Positions 1-12,800 are shown, counted from the first letter of the stretch. The stretch: 64,000 nt of DNA from Rhizaria sp. SCN 62-66 (GCA_001724265.1 MEDY01000040.1:52898-116897); one strand, 5' to 3'. Numbers and translations: made by a program. The notes: generated by a model not told the origin, from the sequence alone.

Positions 1-839
1 AGCGGTGCGACAGCAGCAGTGGCAGCGGTGGCAGCGGCAGTGGCGTTGGCGGCTGCAGCCGCAGCAGCGTCCGCTTGAGCTTTCACTCGCGCGAGGATAC
101 TCTCGAAATCAGCCTTGACAGCAAACACGGCTGGGCACGACTCTGGCTTCGCAACACACGGACACACCGCAGCAGCGGCACTACCAGCAGCATGTGTACC
201 CTCAGGGGTACCAGCGGCGGCTTGACTTCCCCCTTTCTCACGGTCACTGCGCTCACGGTCGCTGGTAAGGGCCTCCACGGCCTCGTCGAGCCTTTCCAGC
301 GAGTGCGCCAGGTCCGCGATGTCGTCGGCGGTCGCAGTGCGCAGCTCGTCGATCACGGCCTGCGCGTCAGCACGCGTCTGCGCCAGCTCGGCGCTGGTGC
401 GGACCCAGAGCGACTCGGCGACGACGGCCGCGGCCGTAGAGGCCGTGGCGGTGGCGTGGGTGCGCGCTGCAGCAAGTGTCGCCGCGGCGGAGGACGCGAT
501 GTCGCTTGCCCAAGCCGTCGCAGTGTGGTTGTTGTGGCTGTGGCTAGACACACCCGCTGCAGTCTTGCCGCTGCTGCTGTTGCTGCTATTGGGGTTGTTG
601 CTCGAGGATGCGGTGGGTTTGGAGCTGCTGCTGATGGTGGCGGGCATTGTGGTGCGGCGGGACGACGCAGTGTTGTGACCTCCCGCTGCTGTTGCTGTAG
701 ATGTAGTTGACGCTGTTGCAGAGCCAGAGCCAGAGCTAGAGGAGGCTGTGTTTGAGTTGGTGTTGGCGCTAGCGTTATTAGCGCTGGCAGGTGGTATGGA
801 TGCGTCTGAGACGCGGTGCTGTGCAGTGTTGCGCGACAT
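1..839 (-). CDS. Partial Ala/Ser-rich protein with a coiled-coil-like segment (N-terminal part; runs off the left edge)
   Basis: Reading the minus strand from the ATG at 839 gives an open frame of about 280 codons with no stop before the window edge, so only the N-terminal part is visible. The first ~110 residues are Ser/Asn/Thr/Ala-rich low complexity. They are followed by a region of helical character (roughly residues 115-205) rich in Ala, Glu, Asp, Leu and Arg, which looks like a coiled coil. An Ala-rich segment sits at the edge. Codon composition (GC-rich third positions) matches neighbouring real genes, and the antisense plus-strand ORFs here are shadows. I recognise no family. The DNA word GCTCACGGTC occurs at 251-260, with a shorter copy at 238-245. 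Start and reality of the gene are likely; function is unknown. Confidence 0.6.
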   Translation of the reverse strand, partial: MSRNTAQHRVSDASIPPASANNASANTNSNTASSSSGSGSATASTTSTATAAGGHNTASSRRTTMPATISSSSKPTASSSNNPNSSNSSSGKTAAGVSSHSHNNHTATAWASDIASSAAATLAAARTHATATASTAAAVVAESLWVRTSAELAQTRADAQAVIDELRTATADDIADLAHSLERLDEAVEALTSDRERSDREKGGSQAAAGTPEGTHAAGSAAAAVCPCVAKPESCPAVFAVKADFESILARVKAQADAAAAAAANATAAATAATAAVAP

Positions 840-1505
840 GGGCACCGTTAGCGTGCGCTACAGTGGTTGTCGTTAGCGTGTTGCAGTGGCAAGCAGAGGT
901 GGGAAGCAGCCGTTAAGGCAGGCACGCGGGCGGTGTTAAGAGCGGCAAAAACCGCAACGGTAGCAAATAGATAAAAGGCTAAGAGACCCAGTGACGGGAG
1001 ATCAGCGGCAGGATCTGTTGAGGCGGGCGCGCTCGAGCGAAGAAAGAGAGGGGGCACGCGACGGGCAATGACGGTGACCGTTGAGAGCGAGAAACGGCAG
1101 CTCCTTTGAATGTACAAGGACAGGGTTCACGAAGAGAGAAAATATTATTTGGGGCAAGTCAGATGCAGCGAGTACTAAAGCAATACAATAGTCAATTGCA
1201 CAACGACGGTCCATGTGCCCGAGGACAGACATGATTTTGAAGGGCTTGGATGAGATAAGAGTCGTCCGCTGGGCCCTGCTTTGAGTTCTGGTGTGGACTA
1301 GGGCTGTTTTTGAGGCGCAACAGCGGTATATTCTGATTGTCCGGCGCGTAGAATGTGGTATATCCAGATAGAAATTGTTGTTATATAGCTTATCTTTTTA
1401 TTTCACCTGTAAAAAATTGGTTTAGTCTTGTTTTGCGCAGTAGATACTCACCGCACCTCCTCTGCTCTCTCCACCTCTCTCTCCACCTTCGTGCGACGGC
1501 CGCAG
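840..1505. other. Intergenic, divergent promoter region
   Basis: Lies between the divergent partial gene (-) and the zinc-finger gene (+). Mixed composition, AT-rich near 1380-1430. No gene or RNA recognised. Confidence 0.6.
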
Positions 1506-2936
1506 ATGTCTGCCACCGCCACACCTAGCGCTGGCGATGCCGCATCCGCGAATTACACCTTTCAGACTCTTACAGGCGTGACTACCACACTGCCTGTGAC
1601 CGCTCTTGACCTCCCCCTGACCGAGCTTTTCACTCACCTCGCCACCGCACTCTCCGCCTCGTCTTCCTTCGCAACGGCTGAGACTGTGAGTGTGCTGTCT
1701 GTCGTGGCCCCTGGCGGTGTCGTCGCTTCGGTTGACTCGGCCAAGAAGGACCCCACTGCGACTCTGCGCTCCTTGATCAACAGTAACAACAATAACACCA
1801 ACAGCAAGTCCGTTGTGCCCGGCGCCATCTTCACCGTCGTCCTTGCTTCTCCTCCTGCCGCGGCCGCTTCCAACACCGCTCAGAGCAACGCGAGCTCTAC
1901 CACACTGTCAGAGGCGAAACAGTCTTCCGCCGACTCGAAACCCCGCACCACAACTGGTGCCGACGCGTCTGCCAAGGTGAGCGGCGTCACTGTGTGGACC
2001 TGTGTCAACTGTTACGCTGCTCACCCGCCCACGTCGCACTACTGCCGCATCTGCGGCTTAACTTCCACCGCTCACAACAACACTACCACTAATAACAGCA
2101 GTACCACTGGCGGCTCAACTTCTTCATCCGCGGCGGCGTTTGACTGGGAGCAGTTTGGCATTGCCTCGAGCGCCATGGACGGTGCCAGTGCAGACATGCG
2201 TGCAGCCATCATGGCCGCCCTCTCCGAGCCGCTGCCGTCACAGTCTAACAACTCCAAGAACAACAACAACAATAGCTCTAACACGAATACCCTCACGAGT
2301 ACTAAGAGTGTGAACTCCGCTGAGGATGAGGCCGCTATCAACGCGTACCTCGCCTCTGCCTTCGGTACCTCTGCTGACTGCGGTACGTATGCTGAGAACG
2401 CATGCGGTACCTCTGACCCTGAAGCCTTCGCTGTGGGCAGCTCAGTCGACTCCCCCCTCAGTTATGAGGTGTTAACTGCGCTGCTTGACCAGGACCCCGA
2501 GCTGCGGCATCAAATCGCAGTCGCGATCGGCGCCGACTTTGACTCGCAGTTCAGGGCGTATAAGCTCCTGCGTGCGGCGGGCAAGCTCGGCAAACAGCGG
2601 CCCACCAAGGATGCTGCTGCTGCAGCTGCTGGGAAGGCTGAGTCGGGTACCGGGAGCGACCATTCTGCTGCTAAGTCTGATCAGCTGAGCAAGGATGATT
2701 ACAACGTGTTGCTGAGCGAGATCGCGTCCGACCAGCTCAGCATCCCTCTGGACGCAGATGGGGAAGGCAGCGAGCGCACTGTCGCCGCCTTCCGCAGGAT
2801 GTGGGACTGGAGGCAGATCACCACTGCCGAGCTGGCCATGGCAGTGACGCTGCTCATGGGCGAAGGAGAAGTCGCTAAGAAAGAGCCCCTGCTGAAGCAT
2901 TTGTCGAGGCTGGCGGTGGTTAATAGGGCCGCGTAG
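1506..2936 (+). CDS. RanBP2-type zinc-finger protein, otherwise unrecognised
   Basis: Single-exon frame from the ATG at 1506 (preceded by a purine-rich CGCAG context); the frame is also open for 26 codons upstream, but this ATG fits best. At about residues 163-187 the pattern W-x-C-x2-C-x10-C-x2-C is a RanBP2/NZF-like zinc ribbon, a fold that commonly binds ubiquitin or RNA. The first ~85 residues resemble a compact domain; Ser/Asn/Thr-rich linkers flank the finger. The C-terminal ~150 residues are more ordered, with Leu/Asp-rich helices. The first in-frame stop is TAG at 2934-2936. If TAG is sense here, as suspected elsewhere in the window, the protein continues for ten residues to TGA at 2967-2969. 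Function is unknown; the zinc finger is the only domain I can support. Confidence 0.8.
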   Translation: MSATATPSAGDAASANYTFQTLTGVTTTLPVTALDLPLTELFTHLATALSASSSFATAETVSVLSVVAPGGVVASVDSAKKDPTATLRSLINSNNNNTNSKSVVPGAIFTVVLASPPAAAASNTAQSNASSTTLSEAKQSSADSKPRTTTGADASAKVSGVTVWTCVNCYAAHPPTSHYCRICGLTSTAHNNTTTNNSSTTGGSTSSSAAAFDWEQFGIASSAMDGASADMRAAIMAALSEPLPSQSNNSKNNNNNSSNTNTLTSTKSVNSAEDEAAINAYLASAFGTSADCGTYAENACGTSDPEAFAVGSSVDSPLSYEVLTALLDQDPELRHQIAVAIGADFDSQFRAYKLLRAAGKLGKQRPTKDAAAAAAGKAESGTGSDHSAAKSDQLSKDDYNVLLSEIASDQLSIPLDADGEGSERTVAAFRRMWDWRQITTAELAMAVTLLMGEGEVAKKEPLLKHLSRLAVVNRAA

Positions 2937-4022
2937 CTCGCGAGTGATAAGGTTGACGGCAAGAACTGAAAGGCAGTGATGAACAGTACCAAGCAAGGGA
3001 TGATACGGATGAAATGCGAGGGAAATGCGGCGAGTTTTTTGATATTTGTCGACATGCTTTGTTTTGGCTCAGGCCAGGTTCAGATTCAGGCCATGTAGAC
3101 ACATGTATGAATATTTCATGTAACCATCCAACTATTCAGCCCAATACATAGTAAGCTTAACAGTACACAATTGCAAACATAAAGTCGAATTGTGGTATGA
3201 GTTGATTGCAGTCAAAGTGAATGTAGTTAGGAGAGATTGTTGTTGTCATCGATGATGCATTGTGATTGTTTGTCAAGCCTATATGTTGTATTTATCTCAC
3301 TCAGCTCGCCCCCTGCCCCTTTTATATACCTTTTATACTACTACTATACTAACTCCTACAACCCTGATAACAGTCAGTTGTTGTCGTTAAATTGTTGTTG
3401 CCACCTTCCAAACACACATCGTATTTAAATTAATAACACGATTTCTTCTTCTCTTACTAAAACTACATAAGGCATCATACTTCCCACACATCAAGCAGGA
3501 GTTACATCAACCGTCACACAACTCATAAGTGCCATTATTCATCAAAATAACAATTCGCCCAACACCACACATGACACAACTGACACACACACATTAGGTA
3601 CGCATGTAGTAGGTCATTGTGTCGTTGTAGGTTGTTGTTCTTGATATTATTATATATGAAAAAAGAGGCACACATGGGTCAAGTGAGTGGGAAAGAGCGA
3701 TGTTTCACTTGTGTGTGATTGTAAGTATTCCGCCAGTTACACAGCCTCGCACGCTTTGCTCCCTCAGTTGTTGTTGTTGTGAAGTTGTCCCTGTACATCT
3801 GTACGTCATACAAGTCAGACTGGATGAGAAGTCTCACATGCCGTCGCTGTTTTCAGTAGCATTGCCGTTTCTCAATCGCCGCATACTTAACTCACTCCCC
3901 TTAGACAAAAGGTAGGGTTATATTTTAGACGATGCGACGTTTCTTAACTCAAAAAAGGTATTTTACTGATTTACTGACTGACACTTAGACTGGTCAAACA
4001 CGGGTACTGAGATCCGGGGTAC
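2937..4022. other. Intergenic, convergent 3' regions
   Basis: AT-rich sequence between the convergent zinc-finger gene and eIF4A. The short ORFs here have no coding character. Nothing else seen. Confidence 0.6.
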
Positions 4023-5952
4023 TTAGAGGATGGAGGCGAGGTTCTCGGGCATCTCGGCGATCTGCATCTGGTAGAAGGCCTCAAGCTCGCGGAGGACCTT
4101 GACGTCATCGTTGGTGATGAAGTTGATAGCGGTACCCTTCTTACCGAGACGACCAGAGCGGCCGATACGGTGGATGTAGCTCTCGCGGTTGGTGGAAGGA
4201 GGGAGGTCGTAGTTGATAACGAGGGACACCTGCTGGACGTCGATACCACGAGCGAGGAGGTCGGTGGTGATGAGGACGCGGGTGGAGCCGGAGCGGAAAT
4301 CCTTGAGAATGCGCTCACGCTCGAGGGGCTGCATGTCGCCGTGCATAGCAGAGACGGTAAAGTCGTCCTTAGTCATCTGCTCGGTGAGCCAGTCGACACG
4401 GCCGCGGGTGTTGCAGAAAATAATCGCCTAGAATAAATAGTCAAGATATATCACACAAAGGACAATAGTTGTGAGTACAAAATTGTTATGATTGGATACG
4501 CATTTGCACAATGCATATTACTAGAAAATATTGCACCAAGAATCTGTTATCTAGATACATTTTTCATGAAAAAGCAAATGTGCACTTTTGGGTCTTACAC
4601 AGCCTCACAAAGCTGTCATTTTTATGTCGTTGCCAATGTTTTGCGTTTGCTCACGTACCTGAGCGATGGTGATGGTGGAGTAGAGGTCAGTAAGAGTCTC
4701 GTACTTGTACTTCTCATCCTCGACGTTGACGTAGAACTGCTTGATACCCTCGAGAGTGAGCTCCTCGTTACGGACGAGCAGCTTGATAGGGTTACGCATG
4801 AACTTCTGGGAGATCTCGAGGATCTCGGAGGGCATGGTCGCGGAGCAGAGGACAACCTAAAATAGTCATAACAGTCCAATCAAACAGATGAAGGCAAAGG
4901 GTTAAAAAAAATATTTAGAGACAACGATGTGAATGGGTTGCGATGAAACGTAGCATGAACAGAGATAAAACCGCGTTTAATCAATGCTAAAATATGTGTT
5001 TTACATATGACAGATACTACGCGTGTGATATTGAGCGTATTCGTACCTGGACCTCGCGGTTGAGGTGCTGGAAGATGTCGTAGATCTGGTCCTTGAAGCC
5101 GCGCGAGAGCATCTCATCAGCCTCATCGAGCACGAACATCTTGCACGCACTGAGGCTGAGGCAGCTGCGCGAGATCATGTCGTAAACGCGGCCAGGGGTG
5201 CCGACGACGAGGTGAACACCCTCACGGAGCTTGTTCATGTCGTCGCGGACGTTGGTGCCACCGACGCAGGTGTGGGAGGTGATGCGCATGAAGTCGGCGA
5301 GGCGGGACGCGACGGAGCAGATCTGGATGGCGAGCTCGCGGGTAGGGGCGAGGATCAGAGCCTGCGTCTTCTTCTGAGAGACATCGAGGGCCTGGAGGAC
5401 GGCGATGGAGAAGGTACCAGTCTTACCAGTACCGGCCTAGAGTGCAGAGCAGAGAACGAGGATCGATCACGCGAACAAAAGAGATATACACAAAGATGAG
5501 TACGTGTCAGAAAATAAAAATACCAATGAATAGCAAATAGAGATCGTCTATCTAAATATACCAATTCAACGTTGATAGCGAGCGTTGAGAGTTCTACGGG
5601 TGCGTACCTGCGCCTGGATGATAGTGTCGCGGCCGGACATGATGGGGAGGATACCACGCTGCTGGATGACGGAGGGCTTCTCGAAACCGTAGGCGTAGAT
5701 GCCATGGAGGAGGTCGTCGTTGAGCTTCATGTCGTCGAACGACTTGACGACGGCGAAGGTGGAATCGGACTCGACATCGATGTCGTTGTTGACGGCGGAG
5801 GTCTTGGACGACTCGGTCTCCTCCTTCTTGGGGGCGGGAGCGGGGGCAGCGGCAGGGGCGGCGGCGGGAGCAGCGGCCTCGGCGGCGGGGGCGGCCGCGG
5901 GGGCGGCGGCAGCTGCGCGGGGAGCGAGCTTGGAGACAGGCTTGGTAGACAT
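4023..5952 (-). CDS. EIF4A: ATP-dependent RNA helicase eIF4A
   Basis: DEAD-box helicase that unwinds 5'UTRs as part of eIF4F. Four exons: 5952-5608, 5436-5047, 4856-4659 and 4427-4023 (TAA), all joined in phase 0, giving 445 aa. Motifs in order: Q motif ([10 protein letters not shown]); motif I AGTGKT, starting exactly at the exon 2 boundary; Ia PTRELA; TPGR; DEAD; SAT; IV-region [35 protein letters not shown]. The [10 protein letters not shown] and INYDLP segments favour eIF4A proper over eIF4A-III. The family is about 400 aa; the extra length is an Ala/Pro-rich N-terminus (about residues 8-45). The ATG at 5952 is chosen although the frame is open upstream, because the upstream part is not conserved. 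Donors are GTACGCACC, GTACGAATA and GTACGTGAG. Confidence 0.96.
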
Positions 5953-7031
5953 ACTGTGTCGCCCGCGAGCGGAGCAGCAACAAAGAGGGTGGAGCAGAGA
6001 GGCGCGGGAAGGCAAGGCCGAAAGTTGGAAGAACGGGAAGCAGAAGCGAAGGAGCGACAGAAAGAGTGAGAATAGATACACAAAAGCAAGGAGATGCGAC
6101 TTTGAAGCATGTGAGAGCGCGGGAACGGAAGGGGACGGCGCTGGTGGCGGCTGAAGTTAGCTGGCAGCGAGGTCGGCAGCCACACGCTTAGGCATTGTTC
6201 GGAGACGAGCAACAACGAGGGTCCCGCGTGCGGCGGCGTCGGCGGATCGCGGTGGAAAGCGGCGCAACGGACACGGGAAAATAGTTTGGAGCGGGGATTT
6301 TGCGGTTGACACGCTAAGACGCTCGGGGGCGCGCGCGCTGGACGGGGCAAGGGAAATAGGCGAGAGTGCGACGACTTCGGTGGTGGGGCACGCTCTCCTC
6401 CCGCGTTGACCCGGACACGGCTCCGCGCGCTGCGGCGCAATATCACCCGGATAGAACAGATATCAGACAACCTATTGTGATCTATATTAGAACGCTTCTC
6501 TGGCCACGAAAGCGAGAAACCAATCGAGATTGCAGGCCTGCGCACCCCATCTTGCCCACCGACTGTGAGACGGCTTAACTTTTGACTGACCGACACCATT
6601 TCATTTAATCCTGCACGTCTCATTCATTTTTTGCACTTATCAATTGCATTATACTATAGAAAAGTATTATTGCAAAATTATTACGTTGCTAAAATGCCAT
6701 ATATCTGCGTATATTTTAAGGAATATGATAGTTTAGAATGCGGGCTGAGGAGCTGGACCGAAATATTCGGAACTCAACTTTCGCGCCCAAGTTTCGAGAC
6801 CTCCGCGCAGCCTTCAAAGATCCCATTTGCATACCTTGCCTGATCCGTCAAGAAACTTCTGTGTATGCCCTTAGGCAACAATTTTGACTCACACATCTTT
6901 CACCTTATTAACTCTTTCTAAGAACTCGGCCGCCCCGCACTAGCGTCCTAGCCGTTCGTCGCTCGCTCCCAACAGTCGTCCTGTTGCATCACAGACCTCA
7001 CTCCCCGTCCAGCTCACAACAGACACTCCAG
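5953..7031. other. Intergenic, divergent promoter region of eIF4A and primase
   Basis: About 1.1 kb between divergent start codons. The minus-strand frame open upstream of eIF4A is probably 5'UTR. Contains one copy of the recurring word CGGCTTAAC at 6571. No gene recognised. Confidence 0.6.
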
Positions 7032-9061
7032 ATGTCGATCAGTGCTGACGGCGCTACCGCCGCCCCCGCGGCGTCTAAGCCGAGCATCTACTCGCACAAC
7101 GCGAGCGAGACCGGCGTGTCAATCTCCGCCGCCGCCGGCTACTCCACAAAGCTCGCTGCTAACGAGTTTAGCAAGCCCCTGCTGCAGTCGTACTACGACC
7201 GCCTGTTCCCATTCGGCGCCATGTACGACTGGATTACGTACGGCTCTACGGACGTCCTTGAGCGCCGTCGCCGCGAGTACTGCACGACTTTGCGCACGGG
7301 CACCAACGACGAAGTATTCGTCCGCTATGGCTGCTGCCCCACCAGGTACGTTTCCACTTAGCAGGATATATCTCCGCCATATCGCAACTTTAAGAAACAA
7401 AACCTTGCCATAGCATGTAATATTAAAGTATACATGTCCCCTCTAAGTTATACTGCGATATACGCTTATCTTGTGCTTAATATTTCATGTGTTGTGTCGG
7501 CGTTGTTTTTTTTAACCACTATTTAGGGACGATTTCCGCAAGCTGATGCGACGCGAGGAGAACGACACGATGGTGCTCAAGCTCGACATCGGCCCTGTGT
7601 ACAGCATGGACGTCACCAAGCATGTTGACGCTAACTGCGTCGCTGTCGAGCGCGAGCTTGTCTTCGATATCGATATGGACGAGTATGACAGCGTTCGTAC
7701 TTGCTGCACGGGCAAAACCGTCTGCCGCCACTGCTTCCAGTTCCTCATTGCCGCCGTCAAGGTCATTGACGCTGTGATGCGCAACGATTTCGGCTTCAAG
7801 CACATCCTGTACGTGTTTTCAGGTCGTCGTGGTGTGCACTGTTGGGTCGCAGACAAGGCGGCGCGCACGATGAGCAAGGAGGTGCGCTCCGCAGTCGTTC
7901 AGGTACGCACATATAACACTGCTTTTAACCGCATTAATGCTATGCGATTCTATTTAAACTTATATAGTTAGACTTTTGATTTATATTCACATTTTTAATT
8001 GTTGGCTTCATCGATAGTTAGTCTAATGTAAATGGTATATACTTCATTGTGTTATCCTGTCGTCATTCTTTCAGTACCTTCACATCGACACGCAGTCCAA
8101 GGAGCAGATGAGCGACATCGTCCTTCGCCACCCTACCGTGCAGCGCTCGATCGATCTTCTGGCCGAAATCTACCCCACGGTGCTTGAGACTCAGCGCATC
8201 TTCCACGATGCGACGCAAAAGGCCAAGCTTTTCAGCGAGTTTGCCACCACTCCGGGCTTTGCGCTGCCCAAGACCGGCACTGACCCCGTCACGCAGTGGT
8301 ATGTATCTCGAACATATCTTTGCAAAATCAAAATATAATGTATTTGTACAAGTTATTGCACAATGATGACATTTACCTCGAGTTTGAGTCTATAAAATGA
8401 AGATCTGACTGATCTATCCTTTATTTTGTTACTTTTGACGTGCTTTTCACTGCAGGCACGCGACTGTGGCTGAGGCGCGCCGTCTCAACGCCCGCAATGT
8501 CAAGGCTAGCACCCGCGAATACGTCGACAAGCGTATCCTGCTGCATCATTTGTACCCGCGCCTCGATATTGAAGTCAGTAAGCACGTCAACCACTTGCTT
8601 AAGGCGCCCTTTTGCATTCACCCGGCCACCGGCAAGGTGTGCGTGCCCCTCGACATCAAGGTACATAAAACACGCTATATCTCATGCCGTTCTTCATATT
8701 TAATGTATTCAGTCAATTACACCATGGGTGTGTTTATTATTCATGTTTTTTGTTCGTTTAACTTAATTTCTCACTTATATTTGCTCCATTTTGTTGTTTT
8801 GTGCGTGAATCGTACGTCCAGACGATTGACTCATTCGACCCGGACACGGTGCCGACGATGGCGCATATTCTCAACGAGCTCAACGCGGCCGACGTCAACA
8901 GCCGCGTGACCGGTGACGAAGCGGCTGCGCGCACGTCTCTCGCGCCCTATGTCAAGTTCTTCAACAAGTTTGTGAAGGATTTGCTGCTTGATGAAAAGGC
9001 GGCTGAGGGCAATGGGGCCAAGGGCGAGGATGATGACGACGACGACGATCTTGACTTTTGA
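7032..9061 (+). CDS. PRIM1: DNA primase small (catalytic) subunit
   Basis: Catalytic subunit of the polymerase-alpha/primase complex, which makes RNA primers in the nucleus. Five exons: 7032-7345, 7527-7902, 8075-8298, 8456-8660 and 8822-9061 (TGA); phases 2, 0, 2, 0; 452 aa, close to the family's ~420. The metal-binding motif is visible as FDIDMDEYD (DxD pair). It is followed by the zinc-binding Cys cluster ([13 protein letters not shown], four Cys) and the nucleotide-binding [12 protein letters not shown]. The third catalytic Asp lies in YPRLDIEV, then [15 protein letters not shown] and the VPLDI/TIDSFDP block, which is rejoined correctly across the last intron. The extreme C-terminus is a run of Asp ending LDF. 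Donors: GTACGTTTC, GTACGCACA, GTATGTATC, GTACATAAA. All catalytic residues I can check are present. Confidence 0.96.
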
Positions 9062-9808
9062 TATCATATCGCGAAGTTAAGCTGAAACCGACTGGAAACA
9101 CACATGCCGACACGACCTGCCACATCGCCCGATAATGGGGTTTTCATTGACATTGCCGACAAACCTATCACGATGATATAAGCTTAAAATTGCAATTTTA
9201 TAGCTAATTCTCTCTGTACGCACCTAACTAGTAACCGGTAACGATCTGACCACAAAAGGATTCTACACAACCTCACAGCTACCTACACAAAACCAGATGG
9301 CGGCAGGATGACGGGCTAACGTGTTATTCACCGGGTTTTGAAATTGTTTTGCATTCAAATATGTACGCACTCGGACGGTTTCATAAGCCGTCATGCCAGT
9401 CTTGGGTGATGAGTAAGTTGGTGGTGGTTCTGTTCACGTTTATATTAGCTCCGTAGTCATTTTTTTTATAGTTTATTGTTTGTTTCTGTCAGGTCACTTT
9501 TGTTCCAACAAGTGTTCAATACATTCACATGTTTATTTTTCCGATTCAAGTGCTGACGATACACAACAACATACTGTATGCTATACAATTATGCCAATAT
9601 TGCTATCGCTCTTGCCTTGCACTCCTTTGCATTTGCACTCAACGAACGAGCCACACTAGTGATAACAAGTCATGTGAGTATAAAAATATGATTACTTCTA
9701 TACATTCTAGGTAATTAATCGGCACGATAGTGCTTTGTTGTTATGCTTAGTCGTTTCACCGTCGACCTGACTGTGGCTCCTTGACTCGTAGCTGCGTAGT
9801 CGTGTTGT
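9062..9808. other. Intergenic, convergent 3' regions
   Basis: AT-rich sequence between the convergent primase and EXO70 genes; nothing recognised. Confidence 0.6.
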
Positions 9809-12800
9809 TTAGGCAGTCTCATCGTAGAACTGGTTGAGGCTGGACTCAAGCACGGGGATGCTGTACTGCACGTACTTACCGGGCTTGGTAGAGAACGTGA
9901 GGTTCTCATACGTAGCCAAAAATGTACGGTAGCGCGGCAGTATGAGGTCGATGTTCGTCGCACGGAGCTAACAAAAGAAGTGACAAACAAGAAAAGCAGA
10001 TGTAAGTGAGGCAAATGAACATATATCAGCCTGAAACTTAACTTAATACAACAATAAGCAACACAAAAATACAAATTTAAAGCAATTTCATGCACATTTG
10101 TGTTCGAAGCGTCATGGTATTCGGGTAAAACGTTGACATACCTGACCGCGCAAGTCTGCGTCGGGGATGGGATATGCCCTCTGTGTGCGGTAGATCTCAT
10201 CAAACGTGGTGTTAAAGCCCGCAAACTTCCTCTTGATTGTCGGCTTGACCGAGTCCGGCACCAGTGACCCCTTACACTGTGCCAGGATCTGCGGCGCGTC
10301 TTCCACAGAGAGATAAGTTAAGACGCGTCCCCAGGTCGCCGTTGAATAAGCCGCCTGAGCCTCACGCATTTTGCCGACATACCGTACCTCGGCACCGCGG
10401 CCCAGGGCCAGGCCGGAGCGGGAGGCGGCGCGGAAGATGTAGTGGTAGTTGTTGAGCAGGAACAGCGCAGACAGGGCCGGGGCGCGCGACGCAGTGCTAA
10501 ACAGGGTGATATCAAGCGAAAAGCAGAGAAAAGAAAGAGAAAACGTTATCCAATGACGTGAGAGTGAGAAATAAGAACAAATAAGTCACACAAAAGAAAC
10601 TTTAGCATATGACACAATAAATGTATACTTTTGCGATTAGAGTGCGAAATATAACGTACTTTTGCGCTTGTTTCTCGAGGGTCTGCTCGAGCGAGAGCAT
10701 GAGCATGCGCAGCAGCCTGTGCACCAGCGGCTCGTCGTCGTCCGCGTCATCACCCAGCACACCAGCAGCCGTGGTCGCGGCAGCGGCGGCGGCGGCGTTG
10801 GCGGCAGCCGTGGCGGCGGCACCCGAGACGGAGAGGATCGAGTCTGAGAGCTGGTTGATGACGTCAGCGTAGCCAGACAGTTGGCTGAGTAGTGTCAGTG
10901 TATCAACGGTTAAACCGGAGACGGAGCCCTTGTTGGAGGCGCGCGCCAGAGAGGTCTTGTCGGGGCGGTAGTCGGTGATCGCTGCGTGCTGCTCACGTAC
11001 CGCCGTCGCCACAGCCTCGGCCACTTGGCGCCTGTTATCAGCAGGAGAGAGAGAGAGAGAGAGGGAAAGAGCAATGCAAAACAAGGATTGAGGTACATTT
11101 GATGAGGTAATAGAGCGCAGAGATACGAGGCTGTCCATATACCGACCTCAATTAATGATTAATACAAACGCTGTTATTTAAATATACAACTACATTCTTC
11201 ACCAGACGTAATGCGAAGAATATTCCCCATGTTTTTGTCCAACATACCGGAACTCCGTGATTTTGCCGAACTGGTCCGAAATGACGCGGCCCTTCTTGAG
11301 CACCGAGCGGAACCGCGGGAGATTGCTGTTCAAGTGTCCCATCAAGTCCAGCATGTGCAACAGCCTATTCGCCGAGCGCTCCTTGAGGCACAGATCGAGG
11401 TGCTTGAGAATGTAGTCAAGCGATTCCGCCAGTGTCAACGCGAGCCGGTCGTCGAGGTCTTCGGCTTCGAGTGACGTCGAGTGCACGACATTGTACCACA
11501 GCTCAGTCTCCAGCTCCCACACGCGCAGCGCCAGGTCAATGTAGAAGATGCTGCGGTGAGTCCCGCGCACGTAACGACCCACGCGTTCCCCGCCGCTTTC
11601 GTAGCCGCCACCGGTACCGGCGCCCGCGCCCGCGGCAATGGCGGCGGCGGCGGCGGCGGCGGCCATGGCGGTGGGGTCCGGCCTCGCCCACTGGCCCGCG
11701 CCGCCGGGGCTGTTGGCAGTCGCCGTCGCGTTTGCAGTGCCGGGGGCGCCAATTATCGAGTTGCGCGGCAGGTTACTGTCGCCGCCCATGGTACTTAGAT
11801 TCCCGCCGCCGAGCCCTAGGGTACTTACACCGCTCGCGGGCGCCTGCGCCGGCCCGCCCCCCGGCGTCAGCGCGCCAGGCAGCGGCAGCAGACGCGTTTG
11901 CCGCACCACCGACGCGGCGACGGCGAGCGACCCGACTCCAGAGCGGCTTAACATAAAGTTCCCCAGTCCAGCCACAGGCGTCGCACCGACAGCGCTGGCA
12001 CCGGTGACCTGCGGCGACGGCGTTCCAGTGCCGTTGGCGCGGGGGCCCGAATGAGATCCAGCGACCGTGAGCATGCCGCCCCCAGCACCGCCGGCACCGG
12101 CCCCAGTGCCGGGGCCGGCGAGGACCAAGCTGCCAGCGGCGCTGCCGCCGCCGCCGCCGCCGCCGCCGTGGCCGTGGCCGTGGGGGTGATGGGCTGCCGA
12201 GGCCGAGGCCGCCGCCGCCGCCGCCGCGGTGCCCGACTCCGACGCGGCTAGACTTAAAAACGGGTTGTAGCCAGACGCGACAGTGCGCTTGAGGATGAGC
12301 TTGAGGAACGCGCCGCGGTGCGTTTGCAGCGAGTCCAAGTACGCGCGGTTGTCTGCCGAGTCAAGTGACTGTGCAACTGCCGCGAGACGGGTGACGATGT
12401 TCTCGGGAATGAGCTCGAGAGTGTCGGGCAGCGGCCAGGGGAGGCGCGAGAGGTCGGGAACGCGTGTATGGATGGAGAGAACGCGCTCGAACTCGACTTG
12501 GCACTCCAGGACGCCTTTCCGCAGTAGATCTTTGATGCGACGCAGAGTTCGGTCGGCGTGCTTGAAGGTGAGGTTGCGGCCCCAAAAGGCGGAGGCGACG
12601 CGGAGGGCGCCCACCCACTCTAAGTAGCCGTTGTAGTCAACCTCGATGCGGCGCTCCGAGACCTGGAGGTCGGATTCGTGTGCGATCGCGTAGTTGTCGA
12701 TGATCTGAGTCACGTCGGTCACTACAGAGTCAAGCCGTTGGCCGGTGGTGACGAGAGCGCGCGTGTCAGAGTCGAGGGGACGCAGAATAGCCTCGAGTGC

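Noticed and set aside
5699-6154. Plus-strand ORFs antisense to eIF4A
   Set aside because: They overlap the conserved eIF4A exon on the other strand and are composed of its Ala/Pro repeats read in reverse.
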